This document shows positions 57,421 to 64,000 of a stretch of 64,000 nucleotides of DNA, piece by piece; position 1 is the first letter of the stretch; every line of letters starts with the position of its first letter. The notes below the pieces were generated by a model. The model saw only the letters and a program-made list of their open reading frames with translations, was not told the origin of the DNA and ran no database searches. The stretch is from Petaurus breviceps papuanus (Eukaryota; Chordata; Mammalia; Diprotodontia; Petauridae): contig JAMXIF010000065.1 of the NCBI GenBank assembly GCA_028583685.1, positions 33,107,093-33,171,092 of the forward strand. The letters are read 5' to 3'. A program made the position numbers and the translations under genes.

Positions 57421-57539
57421 CTCTGGACACTGCTGCTCAGTGCAACTCTAACTCACAAGTGACAATCACTTAAGGCTGCAAAAACAACTTGTAACAATAC
57501 TGGTCTTTAACGTGTAACACTGTACCAAAATACATTCAT

Positions 57540-57800
57540 ATTCTCCAGGCATTCCTCATCTCTGCCTCCTGACTTCCCTGGTTTCCACGGGAAGTCCTTC
57601 CCAATCCCTTTTAAGTCTGATGCCTTTCCCTCTGTTGATCACCTGTTTATCCTGTATATAGCGTTTTTTGTACATAATTACCTGTTGTTTCTTTTGTTAG
57701 ACTGTAAGCTCCTTGGGGGCTGGGATTGCCCTTTGCCTTTCTTTGTATCTCCAGTACTTGGCACAGTGCCCAGCACAGAATGATGTCAAAATATAAATTT
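57540..57800 (+). repeat. L2 LINE 3' end
   Basis: TTTATCCTGTATATAGCGTT, TAGACTGTAAGCTCCTTGGG and CAGTACTTGGCACAGTGCCC. Confidence 0.75.
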
Positions 57801-58084
57801 ATTTATAGTAAAAGCATGCTTATTAAGGCACTTAACTAAAGCTTATTGACCGAAATCACAAATACATTTATGCAAGTAAGTTGTACCGTGGTATGAAATA
57901 TCAGTCGTTTTGATAACTTTCCAGCATCAACTATTTTACATTGTTATAGGAGCTATACAAGGCAAAAACTATGATGATTGGGAAGTGAAGCTGTGGTGGG
58001 ACAAGGGTAGAGGAAAGTTGGATGGTTAAGTACAATGGGGGGCAAAAGGTATTCTGTTGTATAAGTATGAGCAGTTCTCATTAT

Positions 58085-58215
58085 ACAGAGGATCACAGCT
58101 GGAAGGAACCTTCCATCAAGCCCCTCATTTTACAGATGAGGAAACAGGCTGAAGATTTGTCCAGGTTCACACAACTATTAAGGGTCTGAGGCAGGATTTC
58201 CCCATACTAGAAATC
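58085..58215 (-). repeat. MIR-like SINE
   Basis: CCTCATTTTACAGATGAGGA then GGTTCACACAACTATTAAGG. Confidence 0.6.
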
Positions 58216-58440
58216 TAGACAGCTGGGGTTAACAACCTCAGCTCTACTGTACCCCATGCAGCCTCTCCTGCCTGCCAGGTACACAGAAGGCGCTTAGGGC
58301 ATGGATTTTTTTTCCACCCAAGTTCACAGATCCCCTGAAATCTAGGCACCCAGATTAAAAATTTTGTATTCTTCCTAGCAGTCTCTTAATAAACGCTTGT
58401 TGTTTAGCTGGTGTGTATACACCGGGCAGCTTGTCAGGTG

Positions 58441-58922
58441 GAATAAATGAATGAAGAATGAATGAGTGAACGAAGTAATGAATGCAGCATGAATGTTTAA
58501 ATGAAGAATGAATGCATCGATAAATGAATGAAGAATTAATGAGTGAATGAATGAGTACATGGATGAATGAATGAATGAATGCGTGAATGAAGAATTAGTG
58601 AATTGAGTGAATGGACAAATTGAGGAATTCATGTGTAGATAGATGAATAAATGAGTGAATGAGTACATGGATGAGTGAATAAAGAATATGTGGATAAATG
58701 AGTGAAGAATTAATGAGTAAATGAATGCATGAATAAAGAATGAGTGAATGAATAAATGAATGAGTGAATTAATGCATGAAGAATTAATGAGCAAATGACA
58801 AGTGCATGGATGAATAAATGATTTAATAAAGAATGGGTGGGAAGAATGAGTGAATGAATGAGTACAAGGAGGAATTAGTGAATGCAGAATGAATGAATGA
58901 ATGCACGCGTGCCTGCATAAAT
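58441..58922. repeat. Imperfect TGAA tetranucleotide microsatellite
   Basis: About 480 bp of (GAAT)n with frequent GAGT, CATG and AAGAAT variants, forming irregular higher-order blocks. It ends about 110 bp before the TTC17 CpG island. Long open frames here are a by-product of the repeat. Confidence 0.9.
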
Positions 58923-59029
58923 GAAGTCCTATGGGGCTGAGGGAATGTCGTTGCAGCAGTCAGGTGCCCTGGTCCTTCCATCTCTGGGAAGGCAGTTTCT
59001 TCCACATCTCCCCGCCCACTTCAGCAGCT

Positions 59030-59287
59030 CTCTAGAGGAGGAAGAGCTTACAGTTTCTCCCGACACCTCCGCTGGTGGAGGAGTCGGGTGGGGTTGGGGG
59101 ATGGGGTGGAGGTCCGAGGCGGGGGTCCAGGAAGACCGGGGAACTCCCGTCGGAACCGGGCCGGAAATCCCGCCCCCAGCAACGCCCCGCAGGCCCCGCC
59201 TCCGCCGCCACCTCCCTTACCAAGATGGCGGGTCGCGGGGCCGTACTTCCGCTTCCGGCGCGAGCAGCCGAACTGGGGGGGGGAAAA
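59030..59287 (+). promoter_or_regulatory. TTC17: TTC17 CpG-island promoter
   Basis: A CpG island runs from about 59030 to 59800. CAAGATGGCGG at 59221-59231 is a textbook YY1 site. ACTTCCGCTTCCGG at 59245-59258 holds two ETS-type cores. AAAATGGCGGCGGC at 59285-59298 is a second YY1-like site overlapping the start codon. YY1 and ETS sites just downstream of the start are typical of TATA-less housekeeping promoters. The transcription start is inferred to lie between about 59150 and 59250. Confidence 0.65.
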
Positions 59288-59458
59288 ATGGCGGCGGCGG
59301 AGGCAGTGGCGGTGGGGGTCCGCGACCGCTCGGGGCTGTGGCCTGCCCCGGGGCCCCGCTGGCTCCTCGGCCTCTCCGTCTTCCTGGGCGTCGCAGCTCG
59401 CGGCGCCTCGGCCACCACCCACTGGATCGTGACGGAGGACGGCAAGATCCAGCAGCAG
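59288..59458 (+). CDS. TTC17: Tetratricopeptide repeat protein 17, coding exon 1 (partial gene)
   Basis: Fifty-seven codons start MAAAEAVAVGVRDRSGLWPA and end ATTHWIVTEDGKIQQQ, closely matching the N-terminus of vertebrate TTC17 as I know it (ATTHWVVTEDGKIQQQ). TTC17 is a large TPR protein implicated in actin polymerisation and ciliogenesis. Residues about 24-42 (RWLLGLSVFLGVAARGASA) look like a signal peptide core. Later exons, including all TPR units, lie beyond the window. The ATG sits in AAAAATGGCGG; an in-frame ATG 21 codons upstream at 59225 in CAAGATGGCGG is an alternative start. The exon is placed before CAG|GTAGCG because homology ends there; that donor is weak at +4 and +5. Confidence 0.9.
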
Positions 59459-61714
59459 GTAGCGGCGGCCCCTCTCGGGGGGCTTCCGGGCCCCAGCGCC
59501 CTGGGTCCGGGCTCCTCGCAGAGCCCCCTTCTCCCCTCCTTCCCTCCCTCCCTCCGCGTGGGGCCGCGAGCCCGGAGACTCGCGCGTGCGCCCCCCAGCC
59601 CCGGCCGAGCCCGCCGCGCCGCGTGGGCCGGGCCTCAGTTTCCTTCTCTGTAGAAGGAGCGCTGGAGCTTCCTCAGCCGCCTCTCCTAGAAAGCCGGCGG
59701 CAACGGCGGCCCCTAGGGGCCCGGCCTCGGCCGGCGAGCCAGCCCTGCCTGGAGGGGGAGAGCCCCGCGGCTGCGCGGCCGGGATGGGCTGGGACAGGAT
59801 TCTAACCCAGGACCCCCGACGCCTGCTCCAGCCTCTAGCGCAGGCAGCGGGGCTTGGCGCACAAACCCAGGATTTCTTTTCTGGCGCCCATTCATTCCGT
59901 CAGAGCGAGTGCCTGGCCCCGAGCACTTCTTCATCCCTTACTAGGTGCCAGGCACCGCGGATGCCAATCAGTTCATTAACAAGCGTTTATAATGCGCCTA
60001 CTGTGTGCCAGGCATGAGAGTCAGCACGGTGGGTGTGATGGATAGACGCCCCACCTCTAATACTACTGGCTGAGCGACCCATGGCCGAGGCACAACTTCC
60101 CAGGGTCCTGTAGGGCTCCCAGCAGTGGCCCCAGAGGAGTCTCTCCAAGACTGTTGGCACTGAAGGGTCTGGTGCCCACCTGCTTTGGAAGAGGGAGTTT
60201 CCTCACCTGGAGTTCTGTTTGACCAGTGAACCATGTCCAGTGCCAATTCCTATCCCTTCCCCCATCTTACAGTCTCCTGAAGGAAAGACTTATTGCAACC
60301 CCCCCCTCGAATTGCTTGTAGGATGATGAGAATTGAATTGGCTTAGGCCAGTTACAAACCCGTAAGAATGGGCACTGGAATTTTAACCCAGGTCTCCTGT
60401 CTCCCAAGTTTTTATTCTTTCTAACAGCACTCTGTTTTCTTGATTCAGAAGTCGTTTGACAAATACCTAGAGACAGAATATGTTATTGTCGCTAGTGTAC
60501 TCTATCTTCAGTAGCTATTTAATATTCCTCTTTAGCATTCTACGATCAGATTTTTATTTTAGCCTAAGCCACAAGTCACATAAAATGGAATAATGAAATA
60601 TCTAAAAAATGCTAGGTAGCTGGTGAATCTGCCCCGTTGTAATGATTTCTATAACAATTAGGTTTTATAATTACTATTCTGCTCCCCTGAATGCCTGGTG
60701 GATTCTGGCTTTTGAGCATTCTGTCGGTTGGAGCTGACTTTGCCATTTGATGTCACATTTTTATCTGAATGAGGGAATTGATGGTTTTATATTTAGAATC
60801 ATCAGTTTTTCACCGTCTAGCGGGTGAAATGACGTGCTTTTCATTTAAGCGTATATTGTTTGGTCACACCTGTCTTCTCAACTCTAATAGGAAAAGTTCC
60901 CCTGTTTCCAAGTTAGTGGCCACACTCCTACATAAAACTTAAAAAAAAAAAACCCACTCTCGTAGACGTGAGAAAGCAGCCTTTACAAATCACTTAGGAG
61001 TGCTTGAAATTCAGTGGGAGAGCCAATCGCTGTGTGTGCTCCACGCGGTTGTTGTTTCCTGGCTTTGGTTTTCCCTGAGGCCCTTCTGAAATCTGCCTGG
61101 GAATGGTCACACTTCGTGCAATTTGGGGAGCCTTCCTTTGGCTTCCTTCCATTGCCTCTTCTGCTGTATTGTTCTTGGCTACAGCTGTTTATACCCAGTG
61201 ACATTGTTTCTCTCATGACGATGTCCTGTCGCTGAACTGAGAAGGTAGTCCATCAGGAAGATGCAGACTTATCCACTGACCCTTGGGATAGGAAAGAGAG
61301 GATCTGCCCTCATTTAAACACGTGTCTTTTTTGTCAAAAGGCGGAAGAGCATTTCCTCCTTCCTTGCCACAGTGACCAGCCTGGAGGGCTTTCTCGATCT
61401 GTTCTACATAATCCCTGAAATGTGGGGAAAAGTGTCTCGTTGAGAAAGCAAACTCTCCACCCAAGGGAAGGACTTTGAGGGGGCCCAGTGAGGCACAAAC
61501 CCTTTTGGGAGTAAGGAGTCCTGCTCTACGTTACACTTTTGCTTTCCTGTAGATGCAACGTTTTATACAGATACAAATAAGATTCCCTGGGTTTACAATG
61601 TAACGATCCACAAGCTTCTACTAGGAAAGTCAGTGTGGACGCAAGGAGTAGGAGCTGTGACCCTGACCAATCCAAGCACCTGCTGACCCTTGCTCCCATT
61701 GACCATTCTATCAG

Positions 61715-61850
61715 TTCATGTAAATTCAGGCAACATTTATTAAGTGCCTGTTGTGTAATAGCCACAGAAGAAAACATAATAAAACAGGTCCTTGCCCTCC
61801 AGGAATCAGTTGTCTCTGGCAGATAATTAGATTGACAGTATTTGGTTGGG
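61715..61850 (-). repeat. L2 LINE 3' end, antisense
   Basis: CAACATTTATTAAGTGCCTG and GTCCTTGCCCTCCAGGAATC. Confidence 0.7.
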
Positions 61851-62059
61851 CCACGTTCTTGGCTTCATGAAGCATGCCAGTCAAGTTCCATAAACATTTA
61901 TTAAAACAGCCTCTGAGGAAGGTTTATTCCAGTCCCCTGGCTCCACTGGCACATTCTGACTGTGTGACCCTGTTTGCTATTGGTCTTGTTTTAGGATTGT
62001 TCCCATTGTAGGAAGAGAATGGAATACTTTTTAAATTCCGGATCTAATTTGTTGTTAAA

Positions 62060-62220
62060 GAACATGGAGCTAGAAAAGAACTTGGGGATCTAGTCCAACC
62101 CCATTGTTTTAAAGATAAATGGAAGTACATCGAGGCCAAATAATTTGTTCAAAGTCACAGGCTAATATAATGACAAAAGTGCCATTCAAACCTAGTTTTT
62201 CTGTCTTTATATCCAAATCT
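62060..62220 (-). repeat. MIR-like SINE
   Basis: TTGGGGATCTAGTCCAACCC, ATTTGTTCAAAGTCACAGGC. Confidence 0.5.
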
Positions 62221-62967
62221 TTCTGCTACACAACGTGAAGTTTCTCTATTCTGGAAATGTCTTAAGAGCCTCAGGAAGTTGTTACACAGTAGAGTTTGTG
62301 TCTTTGCAAATCCCCACATTTATAGTTTTTATTGTATTTTTTGGATTGCCTGGGATAAGCAGCATTAGCACAATGGGATTATCCTCATGTGATTTGTCAA
62401 AAATGAGATCAATGAAGAGTTTCAGGGAAGGAGATGTAGGACTCCATCTCTTGAGTTGTAAACTGGAACTTTTAAATTTTTAAGAAACCCCCCCCCAGAA
62501 AACTCCTGTTTTCTCTTATCATAGGAACTATAGTCATACCTTGGGTAGTCACATCTGCCTCTAGCTGCTTGTTTTTGGAAACAGTGGACAGCAGAAATGC
62601 GAATTTGCTTTAAAAATAAATAGCCTAAATCTTACAGAAAGGCCTTAAGTTTCTCCTTGTATTCCCTGTCCTTAGGCCATCAGGTGAATAGTGACATTTG
62701 AAATCATCATCCTGATGTTTTGAAGTGTGTCGTAAATGTGCAGTAGGTCACCATTTTTTATAATATATATTTTAAAGTGCTCATCAATTAAATATCTGGA
62801 TTGCCAGAAGCATTGATTTAAACAGGACAGTATGTTCTAATCTCCAATGATGAAGGCATTCAATGAGGTAATCAGTTTTCCCCCTAGAAGAGAGCTTTTG
62901 GTTTCAGTTTTTTATCTTAGCACAGCAAATACAGGCATTTCCCTGTTAGCTAATTTATGATGTTGAC

Positions 62968-63145
62968 AGGCAGCTAGGTGGCAAAGTGCTTAGCATTAGG
63001 TTTGGAGTCAGGAAGACCGGATTCCACATTCCATAAATGCTTAACCTCTCTCTCTGCCTCAGTTTTCTTATTTGTGAAAATGAGAGAATTTGACTTGCTG
63101 ACCTCCAAGGCCCCTTCCAGCTCTAAATCTATGATTATATAATTA
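62968..63145 (+). repeat. tRNA-derived SINE with CORE tail
   Basis: GGCAGCTAGGTGGCAAAGTG, GTCAGGAAGACCGGATTCC and tail CCAGCTCTAAATCTATGATT. Confidence 0.8.
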
Positions 63146-63650
63146 TATGAGGCTATATCTGGACGTATGAGCAAAACTGTAATCCTTGACTTTGGGGTTT
63201 ATTATTTTTTAACTTGCCTGGTATTCTGTTTTACTTTGTAAGCATATAGTATTTGTAGGGAGATACTAGGATTCTAGCAGCCATTTACATCACTGATAAC
63301 TTGTTCTGGAGAAATGAGTTTCAGTTCCAAACAGTGTACTGACAAATGGATTTTTGGGAGACCACTGGTTTCTAAGTTGGGACTTCCATATATATTAAGA
63401 GTAGTCATTTGCTTTGTCCCAGGTATGTTTGTTATAGCCCATTCCTTTTGTAAAGTCACTGAGAATTTCTAATGCAGGAAACTACCACTATAAAGAAAAG
63501 CGTTTTTCTTGCAGCCACTCCTACCAGCTTTTCGAAATTTTCTTTTTTTTTTTTTTTTTTGGTATCTTCTAGCACAAATGTTTTTCCATCTTGATCATTA
63601 TTTCTTATTTAACTCTTTGGAGCATTTTAAGATAATTTATCTAGAAATAT

Positions 63651-63715
63651 ACAGGCTGTCCTAAAAGTCTTAGTAAAGTTTTAGGCTATTGTGGTTTAAA
63701 CTGTAAATGTTTATC
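63651..63715 (+). repeat. Mariner-type terminal fragment
   Basis: CAGGCTGTCCTAAAAGTCTT after a TA is a mariner terminal inverted repeat. Only this end is present. Confidence 0.55.
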
Positions 63716-63760
63716 TTAATCAGTAAAGATTTATTAAACACCTACTTTGTTCCAGTATGA

Positions 63761-64000
63761 GCTGCTAGGTGTCAGAGTGGATAGAGTGCTGGCCCTAGAA
63801 TTAGGAAGACTCCTCTTCTGGAGTTTGAATTCCATCTCTGACACTTAACTAGCTGTGTGACCCTGGGCAAGTCACTTAACCCTGTTTGCCCCAATTCCCT
63901 CATCTGTAAAAATAAGCTGGAGAAGGAAATGACAACACTCCAGCATCTTTGCCAAGAAAACCCCAAATGGGGTCATGAAGAGTTGGATTCCACTGAACAG
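63761..64000 (+). repeat. tRNA SINE with RTE/BovB-type tail, runs to window end
   Basis: GCTAGGTGTCAGAGTGGATA, B box GAGTTTGAATTCC, then GGGGTCATGAAGAGTTGGAT and TCCACTGAACAG. Confidence 0.82.

Larger units (their letters stand above)
59459..64000 (+). other. TTC17: TTC17 intron 1 (partial)
   Basis: The intron runs off the window. The first 0.35 kb is CpG-rich. Then come an L2 3' end (59965-60020), a SINE-like tail segment (60080-60245), an L2 3' end (61715-61850), an old MIR-like piece (62060-62220) and SINEs at 62968 and 63761. Stretches 60250-61700 and 62225-62960 show nothing I recognise. Confidence 0.6.

Noticed and set aside
58375-58794. 139-codon minus-strand open frame rich in Ile, His, Ser and Phe
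   Set aside because: It is the translation of the TGAA microsatellite, which lacks stops in this frame. No gene features.
58441-58922. CRISPR-like repeat array
   Set aside because: A tetranucleotide slippage array in a vertebrate genome, with no spacers.
58921-59805. 294-codon open frame over the TTC17 promoter
   Set aside because: Wrong frame for TTC17 and a by-product of GC-rich sequence; TTC17 exon 1 uses another frame.

Overview
This is a piece of marsupial nuclear genome. The dispersed repeats show it: tRNA-derived SINEs (short WSINE-type copies ending CCCCAATTGC plus an A tail, and longer MAR1/CORE-type copies), SINEs carrying RTE-LINE 3' tails, marsupial-type L1 3' ends, and many old L2 and CR1/L3 LINE remnants. 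The CCCCAATTGC SINE ending fits an Australian marsupial better than an American opossum, but that rests on memory of the families. Position 9771-10170 is a 400-base assembly gap.

Two protein-coding genes are present, both on the plus strand. API5 (apoptosis inhibitor 5) is complete. Its 14 coding exons run from 18226 to 51992 and join without a break into 524 codons plus a stop. A CpG-island promoter lies at about 17.87-19.19 kb, the first intron is 11.7 kb, and a 2.0-kb 3' UTR ends at a canonical poly(A) site near 54.0 kb. About 5.3 kb further on is the first coding exon of TTC17 (59288-59458), inside its own CpG island; the rest of that gene lies beyond the window. API5 followed by TTC17 in the same orientation is the order I know from human chromosome 11p.

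Layout: 1-17.8 kb is intergenic and almost entirely layered transposons. It includes an L2 copy split by an RTE LINE that is itself split by a solo LTR (10.2-14.3 kb). 18.2-54 kb is API5, with repeat-filled introns, except that the last intron (50443-51909) has no recognisable repeat. 54-58.9 kb is intergenic with L2, L1 and CR1 pieces and a 480-bp TGAA-type microsatellite. 59-64 kb is the TTC17 promoter, exon 1 and part of intron 1.

The most informative observations are the repeat nests with exact target-site duplications and a likely alternative 3' end of API5. In the latter, read-through of exon 13 swaps the RGG tail for 13 other residues (510 residues in all) and intron 13 carries a credible poly(A) site. 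No bacterial-type system, CRISPR array or other self-contained novel system is visible.
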